This document shows, piece after piece, positions 15,189 through 24,555 of a stretch of 36,310 bases of DNA. The stretch covers positions 1-36,310 of the forward strand of contig ONJJ01000035.1 in NCBI GenBank assembly GCA_900318115.1, written 5' to 3'. Position 1 is the first letter of the stretch. Every line of letters starts with the position of its first letter. The notes under the pieces are model-generated. The model did no database searches and was not told where the DNA came from. It saw only the letters and a program-made list of their open reading frames with translations. Source of the stretch: an uncultured Prevotellaceae bacterium. Lineage in GTDB: Bacteria; Bacteroidota; Bacteroidia; Bacteroidales; Bacteroidaceae. Position numbers and translations under genes: made by a program.

Positions 15189-16112
15189 ATGGAATCCCAC
15201 GTATATCATATACCCGTAATGTTGATGCCGTCGGTGGACGGACTAAACATCAATGAATCGGGCGTTTACGTGGACGTGACGTTGGGCGGCGGCGGCCACA
15301 GCCGTGAGATTCTGCGTCGTCTGGGACCCAACGGACACCTCTATAGCTTCGACCAGGATGCAGAAGCCATTTCTTTCTCGCTTCAGACTTCGAGCTCAGA
15401 GCAATGGACACTCGTGCGCAGCAACTTCCGCTACCTGAAGAACTGGATGCGCTACTACGGCGTAGAGCAGGTGGACGGAGTACTGGCAGACTTAGGAGTC
15501 AGCAGTCATCATTTCGATGAAGCCGAACGTGGATTCAGTTTCCGCACAGACTCCCCACTGGATATGCGCATGAACCAGCAGGCCGATCAGACTGCAGCTG
15601 ATGTCGTAAACAACTATTCGACAGAACAGCTGACGTCCCTCTTCCGCATCTATGGCGAACTCCGACAAGCGCCACGTCTGGCAGCCGCCATCGTCAAAGC
15701 TCGTCAGCGACAGGAAATCCGCACTACAGGGCAGTTGGCGGAGCTGATGATTCCCTTGATGTCGCCTGCGGCACAGAAGAAAGATCTGGCAAAGGCGTTT
15801 CAAGCCCTCCGGATGGAAGTGAACCACGAGATGGATGCCCTGCGTGAGATGTTGCGAGCTGCCACGGATCTCTTGAAACCTGGAGGAAGGCTGGTGGTGA
15901 TGAGCTACCACTCCCTGGAAGACCGCATCGTGAAAAACCTGATGCGCGCCGGGAACATCGAAGGCGAGGTGCAGCAGGATGTGTTTGGAAGAATTGAGGC
16001 ACTGCTCCATCCCATAGGCAAGCCGTTGGTGCCCAGCGAAGAAGAATTGGCGCAGAACCCGCGCAGCAGGAGTGCAAAGCTGAGGATAGCGGAAAAAGTG
16101 ATTGAAAAATGA
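15189..16112 (+). CDS. rsmH: 16S rRNA (cytosine-1402-N4)-methyltransferase RsmH
   Basis: RsmH (MraW) methylates N4 of C1402 in the ribosomal P site. The 307-residue protein has YHIPVML at the N-terminus, the S-adenosylmethionine motif VDVTLGGGGHSREIL, ADLGVSSHHFDEAERGFSFR, SPLDMRM, and SYHSLEDRIVK near residue 240, all family hallmarks. The ATG at 15189 is the only start that keeps the conserved HIPVML. It is the first gene of the dcw cluster; mraZ, which usually precedes it, is absent from this site. Confidence 0.97.
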   Translation: MESHVYHIPVMLMPSVDGLNINESGVYVDVTLGGGGHSREILRRLGPNGHLYSFDQDAEAISFSLQTSSSEQWTLVRSNFRYLKNWMRYYGVEQVDGVLADLGVSSHHFDEAERGFSFRTDSPLDMRMNQQADQTAADVVNNYSTEQLTSLFRIYGELRQAPRLAAAIVKARQRQEIRTTGQLAELMIPLMSPAAQKKDLAKAFQALRMEVNHEMDALREMLRAATDLLKPGGRLVVMSYHSLEDRIVKNLMRAGNIEGEVQQDVFGRIEALLHPIGKPLVPSEEELAQNPRSRSAKLRIAEKVIEK

Positions 16113-16199
16113 TCTGCAGTAAGCATTCTGGATGATAGAAACGGAAACAGAGAAGACTCTGATAAAATATACTCACGAGTAGAAACGGATTTTTTTGAC

Positions 16200-16823
16200 A
16201 TGAGCAAGGTTAATGACAATAGTCAGGACGAGATACGTCCTGAGACATCGGCATTGGATGACATCCCGTTCGCCATCGAAGTGAATGAGGACGAGGAAGC
16301 TGCTGTGCCCGTGGAGCGTGGTGACGAGGAGATATCCTCGGATTGCACGGACACGGCAACCGAGCCTGTGGCGGACGATGGTGAGGGAGCCGGCAGTGGC
16401 GAAGAGCAGGTAGATGGAAAGAACGAGGAAGTAGCGGCAGATGCTGCAACCAAGAAACGTGGCTACCGTCCAAAGTTAGGACGCACGAAGGTGCCTTTCG
16501 AACCGGCTCTGTCATTGCGCGAGATTCTCTTCGGCGACTTCCTCCTCGGAACGTTCCTGCGCCGTCAGATATGGTTTATCCTCTTCCTGGTGCTTCTCAG
16601 CATCTTCTACATCAGCAACCGCTATGCAGCACAACAAGAAATCATCGAGGAAGAGACATTGCGCAAGGAACTGGTGGAAAAGAAAAACTATGCACTCACA
16701 CAGTATGCCGAGCTAACGATGGCCAGCCGACAAAGTGGACTGGAGCAACGGCTTCGCGCTTTCGGAGACTCACTGCTGACCACCTCCAACGAGCCACCCT
16801 TCGTTATTCAGAGTGAAAAGTGA
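16200..16823 (+). CDS. ftsL: FtsL-like division protein with long acidic N-terminal extension
   Basis: The C-terminal half is recognisable as the Bacteroidetes FtsL-type protein: SLREILFGDFLLGTFLRRQ, one membrane helix (about 125-142), then a periplasmic coiled coil with EEETLRKELVEKKNYALTQYAELT. FtsL normally pairs with a FtsB-like partner to activate FtsW/FtsI. This copy is 207 residues; family members I know are nearer 110-130. The excess is about 100 cytoplasmic residues rich in Asp and Glu (about 11-82) followed by a basic patch KKRGYRPKLGR. No later in-frame Met could replace the start. It sits between rsmH and ftsI as expected. The stop codon lies in an AGTGAAAAGTGA word shared with other genes. 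Confidence 0.85.
   Translation: MSKVNDNSQDEIRPETSALDDIPFAIEVNEDEEAAVPVERGDEEISSDCTDTATEPVADDGEGAGSGEEQVDGKNEEVAADAATKKRGYRPKLGRTKVPFEPALSLREILFGDFLLGTFLRRQIWFILFLVLLSIFYISNRYAAQQEIIEEETLRKELVEKKNYALTQYAELTMASRQSGLEQRLRAFGDSLLTTSNEPPFVIQSEK
16812..16823 (+). repeat. AGTGAAAAGTGA word over the ftsL stop
   Basis: It encodes Ser-Glu-Lys-stop and differs by one base from the words ending murG (25657-25668) and the MmeI-like gene (4350-4361, minus). Confidence 0.75.
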
Positions 16824-16871
16824 CAACAGAAAAGAAGAGAAACAAGGAAATGTGAAATATAAACGGGCTAT

Positions 16872-18917
16872 ATGAAATCCAACAGCAAACATACGGTATC
16901 GCGCTACCTGCTCATCGTCATCTTTGCAGCAGTAATCGGACTGATTGTCGTGGCCAAAGCCGGCTACGAGATGGTGGCCCGCAGCGAGTATTGGGAGACA
17001 GTAAGAGGACGCTTGGCTTCGCAACAGAAAGACGTGCCGGCAGTACGAGGCAACATCTATTCTGCCGACGGGCAACTGATGGTGGGGTCGATGCCTATTT
17101 ACACCTTGCGCGCAGACTTCGTTGTCAAGGACCCCAACGACAGTGTGGCCGAACGCAAGCTGCGCGACTGGCGAGATACGGTGTTTGTGAAGGAACTGGA
17201 CAGTCTCTGCCTGGGGCTGCACCAGCTGTTTCCCGACCGCTCGGCCGCAGACTTCCGCACCCTGCTGCTCGAAGGGCAGCGCCGTGGGAGACGCAATCTT
17301 TGTATCGCGCGCGGGGTTTCCTATATTAAATATAAGGAGTTCCTGAAGTTGCCCTATGTTCGCCATGGTCGCATCAAGACCGGGTTCTACGCCGAAGAGA
17401 TTCCGCAGCGCCAGAAACCCTATGGCACAATGGCCACACGCACCCTGGGCTCGCTGATGACAACCAATGACTCTGCCCGCAACGGATTAGAGTTGGCCTA
17501 CGACAGTATTCTACGCGGCATGAATGGCAAGATGCACCGCGAAAAAGTGCGCCGACAATGGATGGACCGCACGGACGTGGAGCCCGTGAACGGACTGGAT
17601 CTCATCACCACCATCGACGTAGGAATGCAGGATGCTGCCGAGAAAATTCTCGAGCGTAAATTACAGGAAATCAATGCCGAAATCGGAGTGGTGGTGCTCA
17701 TGGAGGTGAAGACGGGCGATGTCAAGGCCATCGTCAACCTCACACGCATAGCCCCAGGACGCTACGCCGAGGTGAAAAACAACGCCATCACAGACCTCTG
17801 GGAACCCGGTTCCACGTTCAAGACCGCCTCGATGATGGTGGCTCTGGAAGATGGCATGGTCAAGCGAGGTGACAAGGTGGATGTGGGCAATGGCGTTTAC
17901 ATGATGCATGGCCGTCCCATGAAGGACCACAACTGGCGCAAGGGTGGTTACGGACGAGCCATCTCGGTGGACGAGTGCCTGATGTTCTCATCGAACGTGG
18001 GTGTCAGCCGTATCATCGACGAGCACTATAAAGATCATCCGGAGAAGTATGTCGACGGACTCTACCGCGAGGGTGTGGGCGTGCCCTTTGAGCTGCCATT
18101 CCCCGGCGCGGGCAAGCCTTATGTTCGCCGTCCGAAGCCCGATGGCAGCAATTGGAGCAAGACCGCACTGCCCTGGATGTCCATCGGCTATGAAACTCAG
18201 ATTCCTCCCATCTACACCGTCACTTTCTACAACGCCATCGCAAACAACGGACGAATGGTCAAGCCCCGCTTCGTCCGTGCTATTGAGAAAGACGGCGAGG
18301 TGCTGAAGGAGTTCCCCGTGGAGGTGGTGAAAGAACGCATCTGCTCACCTCACACCCTGCGTGACATCCATGAAATCTTGGAGCGTGTGGTCAACGACCC
18401 GCTGGGATTGGGCAAAAAAGCCGGATGCAAGCAGTTCAAGGTTTGCGGAAAGACCGGTACAGCACAGGTTGCTGACGAAAGTGGCAGCTACCACAGCTCA
18501 CCCGCCCGCTACATGGTCAGCTTTGCAGGTTTCTATCCCTCGGAGGATCCGAAATACTCCTGCGTGGTCTGCATCAAAAAGCGCGGTTTGCCCGCATCTG
18601 GTGGTGGTCAGGCAGGTCCTGTGTTCAGCCAACTCGCTCAGTACGTGATGGCTAAGGGGGCATATCGCCCTGCCACCGATGCTGCCGACAGCACTTCTAT
18701 CTTCGAGGCCCCGCAACCTGTGGCACTTCCCGACACCGTGGAAGGCATCGTACCCGATGTGACGGGGTTGGGAGTGCGTCAGGCCGTTGCGCTGCTGGAA
18801 GCACAAGGAATGAAGGTGCGCATTCACGGGCAAGGGCGTGTGTCCAAGCAGAGCGTGGCTGCAGGATCCAAGGTCGTGAAAGGCGAACACGTGGACCTGC
18901 AGTTGAAATTGGATTAA
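16872..18917 (+). CDS. ftsI: Septal penicillin-binding protein 2/3-type transpeptidase with PASTA domain
   Basis: FtsI cross-links septal peptidoglycan made by FtsW. The 681-residue protein has a short cytoplasmic N-terminus, one membrane helix (about 11-30), a PBP-dimer domain with VRGNIYSADGQLM, then the transpeptidase domain with S314-T-F-K317, S373-S-N375 and K527-T-G-T530, the three active-site motifs. One PASTA domain forms the C-terminus (VPDVTGLGVRQAVALLEAQGMKV within the last 65 residues). Proteobacterial FtsI lacks PASTA, whereas Bacteroidetes often have it. It is 48 bases after ftsL in the dcw order. Confidence 0.96.
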   Translation: MKSNSKHTVSRYLLIVIFAAVIGLIVVAKAGYEMVARSEYWETVRGRLASQQKDVPAVRGNIYSADGQLMVGSMPIYTLRADFVVKDPNDSVAERKLRDWRDTVFVKELDSLCLGLHQLFPDRSAADFRTLLLEGQRRGRRNLCIARGVSYIKYKEFLKLPYVRHGRIKTGFYAEEIPQRQKPYGTMATRTLGSLMTTNDSARNGLELAYDSILRGMNGKMHREKVRRQWMDRTDVEPVNGLDLITTIDVGMQDAAEKILERKLQEINAEIGVVVLMEVKTGDVKAIVNLTRIAPGRYAEVKNNAITDLWEPGSTFKTASMMVALEDGMVKRGDKVDVGNGVYMMHGRPMKDHNWRKGGYGRAISVDECLMFSSNVGVSRIIDEHYKDHPEKYVDGLYREGVGVPFELPFPGAGKPYVRRPKPDGSNWSKTALPWMSIGYETQIPPIYTVTFYNAIANNGRMVKPRFVRAIEKDGEVLKEFPVEVVKERICSPHTLRDIHEILERVVNDPLGLGKKAGCKQFKVCGKTGTAQVADESGSYHSSPARYMVSFAGFYPSEDPKYSCVVCIKKRGLPASGGGQAGPVFSQLAQYVMAKGAYRPATDAADSTSIFEAPQPVALPDTVEGIVPDVTGLGVRQAVALLEAQGMKVRIHGQGRVSKQSVAAGSKVVKGEHVDLQLKLD

Positions 18918-19054
18918 CCCCAAAAGAAGATTCGAATTAAACATATCCTACGCAGGCTCCGATACAACAAGGAAGCCCCAAGGAACAGCCGCGAGATTCA
19001 TGCAATCCATGGCCTTAATAAAAGAAATGAATAGTAAAAAAAAATAGAAGATAT

Positions 19055-20512
19055 ATGAAGCTATCGGAACTCATCAAAGTCTTGCAGCCCGCCCAGGTGT
19101 CAGGCTCGCTGGATGTCGAAATCTCAGACATCGCCATTGACTCGCGCCAGGTTCGTCCCGGTCATCTGTTCATCGCTGTCCCTGGCACCCAGGTCGACGG
19201 TCATCAATTCATCCCGAAGGCCGTGGAACAAGGGGCTGTGGCCATTATCTGTCAGTTCCTGCCCGAGCAGCCTGCCGATGGTGTCACCTACGTGCAGGTC
19301 TCCGACAGCGAAGGTGCTGTAGGTCCCCTGGCGCATCATTTCTTTGGCGACCCGACGCAGAAATTGGATCTCGTTGGCGTCACGGGCACCAATGGCAAGA
19401 CCACCATTGCCACCTTATTATTTAAGGTATTCCGCCGCTTCGGCTACAAGTGTGGACTGCTCAGCACCGTCTGCAACTACATTGATGACGAAGCAATCCC
19501 CACAGACCACACAACGCCCGACCCCATCACGCTGAACCGTCTGCTGGGTCGCATGGCCGATGAGGGTTGCCGCTATGCCTTCATGGAGGTGAGTTCCCAC
19601 AGCGTGGCCCAGCGTCGCATTGCAGGACTCCGTTTCAAGGGAGGCCTCTTCACCAACCTCACCCGCGACCACTTAGACTACCACAAGACGGTGGAGGCCT
19701 ATCGCGATGCCAAAAAGGGCTTCTTCGACATGCTGCCGGGGGATGCCTTCGCCGTGACAAACGCCGATGACAAGAACGGCCTCTTCATGACGCAGAACAC
19801 TGCTGCCACCGTGAAGACCTACAGCCTGCGCTCGATGGCAGACTTCCGCGCCCGCATACTCGAGGAGAGTTTCGAGGGTATGGTGCTCGAGATTGATGGC
19901 CACGAGGTGTGCGTGCAGTTCATCGGACGGTTCAACGTCTCGAATCTGTTGGCTGTCTATGGTGCTGCAGTCTGCATGGGCAAGCAGCCCGAAGAAGTGC
20001 TGGTGGCACTCAGCACATTGCGCCCTGTCAACGGTCGCTTCGAAACCATCCGCTCCCGCGAGGGTGTGACCGCCATCGTGGACTATGCCCACACCCCCGA
20101 TGCCTTGGACAACGTACTTGCCACTATCAATGAGATCCTGAAGAAACCTGGTCAGTGCATCACCGTCTGCGGTGCCGGCGGCAACCGCGACAAGGGCAAG
20201 CGCCCGCTGATGGCACAGTCTGCCGTGCGCGCCAGCGACCGCGTCATCATCACCTCCGACAATCCCCGTTTCGAGGAACCACAGGACATCATTAACGATA
20301 TGCTTGCAGGCATCACCACTCCCGAGGAGAAGCGCAAAGTCATCGCCATCGCCGACCGTCGCGAAGCCATCCGCACCGCCTGTGCCCTCGCACAACCGGG
20401 CGACGTCATCCTCATTGCCGGCAAGGGGCATGAAGACTATCAGGAAATCAAGGGCGTCAAACACCACTTTGATGACCACGAAGTCGTTCGCGAAGCCTTC
20501 TCTTTGGAATAA
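19055..20512 (+). CDS. murE: UDP-MurNAc-L-Ala-D-Glu:meso-diaminopimelate ligase
   Basis: MurE adds the third residue of the peptidoglycan stem peptide using ATP. The 485-residue protein has the N-terminal substrate domain with [17 protein letters not shown], the ATP loop TGTNGKTT with K115, TTPDP, MEVSSHS, and D402-N-P-R405. The DNPR motif marks enzymes that add meso-diaminopimelate rather than lysine, so the peptidoglycan should be of the DAP type. A 137-base gap separates it from ftsI; I see no credible gene or consensus promoter in it. Confidence 0.98.
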   Translation: MKLSELIKVLQPAQVSGSLDVEISDIAIDSRQVRPGHLFIAVPGTQVDGHQFIPKAVEQGAVAIICQFLPEQPADGVTYVQVSDSEGAVGPLAHHFFGDPTQKLDLVGVTGTNGKTTIATLLFKVFRRFGYKCGLLSTVCNYIDDEAIPTDHTTPDPITLNRLLGRMADEGCRYAFMEVSSHSVAQRRIAGLRFKGGLFTNLTRDHLDYHKTVEAYRDAKKGFFDMLPGDAFAVTNADDKNGLFMTQNTAATVKTYSLRSMADFRARILEESFEGMVLEIDGHEVCVQFIGRFNVSNLLAVYGAAVCMGKQPEEVLVALSTLRPVNGRFETIRSREGVTAIVDYAHTPDALDNVLATINEILKKPGQCITVCGAGGNRDKGKRPLMAQSAVRASDRVIITSDNPRFEEPQDIINDMLAGITTPEEKRKVIAIADRREAIRTACALAQPGDVILIAGKGHEDYQEIKGVKHHFDDHEVVREAFSLE

Positions 20513-20550
20513 CTTGCACGACACAAGTCGCTAATTGCAAGTCGCAACAT

Positions 20551-20589
20551 CGTAAATCTGTAAATCCGTAAATCTGTAAATCGTAAATT
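20551..20589 (+). repeat. YGTAAATC octamer tandem repeat in the mraY leader
   Basis: Four perfect 8-base units (CGTAAATC, TGTAAATC, CGTAAATC, TGTAAATC) fill 20551-20582, followed by a partial GTAAATT, ending 6 bases before the mraY ATG. The second and fourth units match each other, as do the first and third. Confidence 0.92.
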
Positions 20590-20595
20590 ACCAAG

Positions 20596-21861
20596 ATGTT
20601 ATACTACCTCTTCCGTTACCTCAGTGAATTTGGCATTCCCGGTTCACACATGTGGAGTTACATCTCCTTCCGTGCTATCCTGACGTTGGTGCTCTCCCTC
20701 ATCATCTCCGCCTGGTTCGGCGAGTGGTTCATCAAATGGATGAAAGCACGCAACCTGAGCGAGGAGCAGCGGGACGCCAGCATCGACCCCTATGGAGTAG
20801 AGAAGAAGGGCGTGCCCTCGATGGGCGGCATCATCATTATTGTCGCCACCGTCATCCCAGCCCTGCTCTTTGGTCGTCTGCGCAACATTTATATGCTGAT
20901 CATGCTTGGCACCACTCTCTGGTTGGGAATGCTCGGTTTCATCGATGATTACACAAAGATGACCAAGGGCAAAGATGGCATTCGTCCGCTCTATAAGCTC
21001 GTTGGTCAGGCCGTGCTTGGACTGGTTGTTGGCTTGGTCTTGTGGCTTAGCCCTGATGCTGTGGTCCACGAGAACGTGACCACTGAGCGACAGAACGGAA
21101 AAGAAGTGGTCATCCACACCAGCGAACCCGTGAAGAGCACTGTCACCACCATTCCCTTCGTGAAGAACAACAATCTCCGCTACTCCGATGCCTTCCTTTG
21201 GCTGGGAGAGTATCGCCGGGCTGCCGGGTGGATTCTGTTTGTGCTGGTGACCACCTTCGTGGTGATGGCCGTCTCCAACGGAGCAAACCTGAATGATGGC
21301 ATGGACGGAATGTGTGCCGGCAATTCCGCCATCATGTGTTTCGCCCTGGGCATCCTGGCCTATGTCTCGTCGCACATCAACTTGGCCGCCTACCTGAATA
21401 TCATGTTCGTCCCTGGAAGTGAGGAACTGGTGGTATTCCTGATGGCGTTCGTTGGCGCGCTCATCGGTTTCCTCTGGTACAACGCCTATCCCGCTCAGGT
21501 CTTCATGGGCGACACCGGTTCGCTGGCCATCGGAGGCATCATCGCCGTGACTGCCATCATCATCCACAAGGAACTGTTGCTGCCGCTCATCTGCTTCGTC
21601 TTTCTGGCCGAGAGTGTGAGCGTCATCTTGCAGACAAACTATGCCAAGTATGGCAACAAACGCGGGCTGAAACTACGTTTCTTCAAACGCGCTCCCCTCC
21701 ACGACACTTTCCGTGTGAAGCCAGGGCAACTGCCCTCCGACTTCCGTGTGCTCCTCAACTGGCCAAAAGGTTGTTGGTTGGAGTCTAAGATCACTACCCG
21801 CTTCTGGATCGTAACCATCATGATGTGCGCACTCGCCATCGTAACCCTGAAAATAAGATAA
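20596..21861 (+). CDS. mraY: Phospho-MurNAc-pentapeptide-transferase
   Basis: MraY moves phospho-MurNAc-pentapeptide to undecaprenyl phosphate, making lipid I in the inner membrane. The 421-residue polytopic protein has KKGVPSMGG, the catalytic FIDDYTKM, NGANLNDGMDGM, and MGDTGSLAIGG, all polyprenyl-phosphate transferase hallmarks. It is longer than E. coli MraY (360) because of a periplasmic-type insert near residues 155-200 (with VTTERQNGKEV), common in Bacteroidetes. It follows murE after a leader packed with octamer repeats and is 4 bases from murD. Confidence 0.98.
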   Translation: MLYYLFRYLSEFGIPGSHMWSYISFRAILTLVLSLIISAWFGEWFIKWMKARNLSEEQRDASIDPYGVEKKGVPSMGGIIIIVATVIPALLFGRLRNIYMLIMLGTTLWLGMLGFIDDYTKMTKGKDGIRPLYKLVGQAVLGLVVGLVLWLSPDAVVHENVTTERQNGKEVVIHTSEPVKSTVTTIPFVKNNNLRYSDAFLWLGEYRRAAGWILFVLVTTFVVMAVSNGANLNDGMDGMCAGNSAIMCFALGILAYVSSHINLAAYLNIMFVPGSEELVVFLMAFVGALIGFLWYNAYPAQVFMGDTGSLAIGGIIAVTAIIIHKELLLPLICFVFLAESVSVILQTNYAKYGNKRGLKLRFFKRAPLHDTFRVKPGQLPSDFRVLLNWPKGCWLESKITTRFWIVTIMMCALAIVTLKIR

Positions 21862-21865
21862 GAAA

Positions 21866-23197
21866 ATGAAAAGAATCGTCATACTCGGAGCTGCCGAGAG
21901 CGGAGTCGGTGCCGCAGCGCTGGCAAAAAAAGAAGGCTTTGATGTCTTCGTCACCGACATGGGCAAAATCAAGCCCCACTACAAGGAGATGCTGGATGCA
22001 CGTGACATCCACTGGGAAGAAGGGCATCACACGGAAGAACTCATCCTGAATGCCGACGAGATCATCAAGAGCCCGGGAATCCCGGAAACGGCTCCCATGG
22101 TGCAGAAGGTTAAGGCCGCCGGCATCCCCATCATCAGCGAGATTGAATTCGCTGGGCGCTACACCCACTCTAAGATGATCTGCATCACCGGCTCCAACGG
22201 AAAGACCACCACCACCAGCCTTATCTACCATATCTTCAAGAACGCTGGCTATGACGTGGGACTGGCTGGAAATATCGGCAACAGCCTGGCACTGCAGGTT
22301 GCCGAGGAGCCCCACGAATACTACGTCATCGAGCTCTCCAGCTTCCAGCTGGACAACATGTATGATTTCCGTGCGAATATCGCCGTGCTGCTGAATATTA
22401 CTCCCGACCACCTCGACCGCTACCACAATTCCATGCAGGAGTACACCGATGCCAAGATGCGTATCTTGCAGAACCAGACGGCAGACGACGCTTTCGTCTT
22501 CTGGAACGACGACCCCGTCATCACCCGTGAGTTGGAAAAGTACCACATCGAGAGCCGGATGTGCCCCTTCAGCATCATCGAGAAGAAAGGTATGATTGGC
22601 TACATCGCCGACGGCGAATACCACATCGAGCGCCCCACCCCGTTCAATATGGAGCAGGAAGAACTGGCCCTCTCTGGCAAGCACAATATGTACAATTCGC
22701 TGGCAGCAGGTATCACGGCCGACCTCAGTGGCATTTCCAACGATGTAATCCGGCAGAGTCTGAGTGATTTCCAAGGCGTGGAGCATCGTCTGGAGTTCGT
22801 GTGCACCGTACATGGCGTTACGTTCATCAATGACTCCAAGGCCACGAACGTCGATGCTTGCTGGTACGCTCTCGAGAGCATGAAGCAACCCACAGTGCTC
22901 ATCCTCGGCGGCCTAGACAAGGGCAACGATTACAGTGCAATCAAGGACCTCGTGCTCGAAAAGTGCAAGGCACTGGTGTTCCTGGGTGTGGACAACCGCA
23001 AATTGCATGAGTTCTTTGACCCCTTGGGCCTGCCCATTGAGGAAACCCATTCGATGAAGGATTGTGTAGCCGCCTGCGCCAAGCTGGCAGTCTCCGGTGA
23101 CACAGTACTCCTCTCGCCCTGCTGCGCCAGTTTCGATCTCTTCAAGAATATGGAAGACCGCGGCGAACAGTTCAAGGCACTCGCACGAGCCCTTTAG
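21866..23197 (+). CDS. murD: UDP-MurNAc-L-Ala:D-glutamate ligase
   Basis: MurD adds D-Glu, the second stem-peptide residue. The 443-residue protein has an N-terminal Rossmann-like part (IVILGAAESGVGAAALAKKEG), KSPGIPETAP, the ATP loop ITGSNGKTTTTSL, HYVIELSSFQLD in the variant EYYVIELSSFQLDN, NITPDHLDRY, NDSKATN and a C-terminal CASFDLFKNMEDRGEQF, all typical. The ATG is 4 bases after the mraY stop, so the two are translationally linked. All catalytic motifs are present. Confidence 0.98.
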   Translation: MKRIVILGAAESGVGAAALAKKEGFDVFVTDMGKIKPHYKEMLDARDIHWEEGHHTEELILNADEIIKSPGIPETAPMVQKVKAAGIPIISEIEFAGRYTHSKMICITGSNGKTTTTSLIYHIFKNAGYDVGLAGNIGNSLALQVAEEPHEYYVIELSSFQLDNMYDFRANIAVLLNITPDHLDRYHNSMQEYTDAKMRILQNQTADDAFVFWNDDPVITRELEKYHIESRMCPFSIIEKKGMIGYIADGEYHIERPTPFNMEQEELALSGKHNMYNSLAAGITADLSGISNDVIRQSLSDFQGVEHRLEFVCTVHGVTFINDSKATNVDACWYALESMKQPTVLILGGLDKGNDYSAIKDLVLEKCKALVFLGVDNRKLHEFFDPLGLPIEETHSMKDCVAACAKLAVSGDTVLLSPCCASFDLFKNMEDRGEQFKALARAL

Positions 23198-23210
23198 ATA
23201 CATTACAAAC

Positions 23211-23252
23211 TGTAAATCCGTAAATCCGTAAATTCGTAAATCCATAAATCCC
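23211..23252 (+). repeat. YGTAAATC octamer tandem repeat in the ftsW leader
   Basis: Five consecutive 8-base units with few substitutions (TGTAAATC, CGTAAATC, CGTAAATT, CGTAAATC, CATAAATC) fill 23211-23250, leaving 2 bases before the ftsW ATG at 23253. Confidence 0.92.
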
Positions 23253-24467
23253 ATGACCCTCCGCAACAAGACAATCAATGCCAGCAGCCTTTTTGAAGGC
23301 GACAAAGTAATCTGGATGATACTTTTCTTCCTGTGTATCGTCTCAGTCTTGGAAGTCTATAGCGCCTCCAGCACCATGACTTTCAATAAGGGTGCCTATT
23401 GGACTCCCGTGCTGAAGCATGGGCTGTTCCTTGGCGTAGGCGTCAGTGTTGCCTGGGGAACACACAAGATTCCGCAGCGCTACTTCGGCTACATCGCAGT
23501 TTTAGGTATCTTCTTCAGTGTCGCCTTCCTTTTGGTAACGATGCTACGGGGCCAGACCACAAACGATGCGGCGCGATGGATGGACTTGGGATTCTTCTCA
23601 TTCCAGCCGTCGGAACTGGCGAAAGGGTCATTGGTCATGCTCTCGGCCGTGCTGCTCAGCTACTTCCGCGACGAGAACGGAGCTACCTCCACGGCCTTCA
23701 AGTGGGTACTGGGAATCACGTGTGTCATCTGCGCATTGATCGTGACGGAAAACCTTTCTACGGCGGCACTGACGTTCCTCATCATCCTGCTGATGATGTT
23801 CATCGCACAAGTGCCCTGGAAATATTTGGGTAGCCTGCTGGGCATTCTTAGCATTGCTGCCGCACTGGGCTACTCGGCTCTGCGCTTCACCCCCGACAGT
23901 ATTCTCGACAAGTTCGAGGACACGCCGCTGGAGCGCGTGAAGACGTGGTCCCACCGTCTCCGCAACCACGTGGACTTCCCGGATGACCCCAAGCAGTTCG
24001 ACCTGAATACCAACCCACAGATTACGCAATCCCATATCGCGATTGCCACCTGCAACATCATCGGTCGCGGCCCAGGCAACAGCCGTGTGCGAGACTTCCT
24101 GCCTCAAGCCTACTCTGACTTCATCTATGCCATCATCATCGAGGAACTGGGACTCTTTGGCGGATTCGTGGTGATGTTCCTCTACATCATACTCCTCTTC
24201 CGTGCAGCACAGATAGCAAGTCGCAGCGATTCGATGATGCTGGGATTCATGGTGCTGGGGTTAGCACTGCTCATCGTCACCCAGGCATTAATCAACATGG
24301 CTGTTGCCGTAGGAGTGATGCCTGTGACTGGTCAGCCACTGCCGCTCGTCAGCCGTGGCGGTTCCAGTATCATGGTCAATTGCTTCTACATCGGCTTGAT
24401 GCTAAACATCAGCCGTTCGGCATCCCAAAAAGAGCAAGAATATGCTCTTGAGGCCACAAAAGCGTGA
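23253..24467 (+). CDS. ftsW: Septal peptidoglycan polymerase FtsW (SEDS family)
   Basis: FtsW polymerises lipid II into septal glycan together with FtsI. The 404-residue protein has about ten membrane helices, with family motifs DAARWMDLGFFSFQPSELAK, IVTENLSTAAL, GxGPGNS in the form GRGPGNSRVRDFLPQAYSDFIYAIIIEELG, and the C-terminal TGQPLPLVSRGGSSI. The conserved Asp in SDFIYAIIIEELG lies in the region needed for catalysis. It follows murD after a 55-base spacer largely made of octamer repeats. The end of the gene is followed by a GTTTGAGTTTAAAG word related to the heptamer family. Confidence 0.97.
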   Translation: MTLRNKTINASSLFEGDKVIWMILFFLCIVSVLEVYSASSTMTFNKGAYWTPVLKHGLFLGVGVSVAWGTHKIPQRYFGYIAVLGIFFSVAFLLVTMLRGQTTNDAARWMDLGFFSFQPSELAKGSLVMLSAVLLSYFRDENGATSTAFKWVLGITCVICALIVTENLSTAALTFLIILLMMFIAQVPWKYLGSLLGILSIAAALGYSALRFTPDSILDKFEDTPLERVKTWSHRLRNHVDFPDDPKQFDLNTNPQITQSHIAIATCNIIGRGPGNSRVRDFLPQAYSDFIYAIIIEELGLFGGFVVMFLYIILLFRAAQIASRSDSMMLGFMVLGLALLIVTQALINMAVAVGVMPVTGQPLPLVSRGGSSIMVNCFYIGLMLNISRSASQKEQEYALEATKA

Positions 24468-24527
24468 AAGTTTGAGTTTAAAGTAAAAAAAGAAGGCTCA
24501 AAACGTTTAACAAAAGAGATTTATTTG

Positions 24528-24535
24528 TATTTTTG
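24528..24535 (+). promoter_or_regulatory. Possible internal promoter before murG
   Basis: TATTTTTG matches TAnnTTTG exactly, about 21 bases before the murG ATG, in the largest gap between ftsW and murG. A weak TTTA lies 18 bases upstream instead of TTTG. Confidence 0.5.
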
Positions 24536-24555
24536 CGCAGAATTTCGAACTATCT

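Noticed and set aside
21818-22888. Open frame of 356 codons antisense to murD
   Set aside because: It mirrors the murD reading frame; murD has full ligase motifs and correct operon position.
20551-23252. Octamer repeats considered as a CRISPR array
   Set aside because: Units are 8 bases and directly tandem, with no spacers; the patches lie just before start codons and no cas genes are present.
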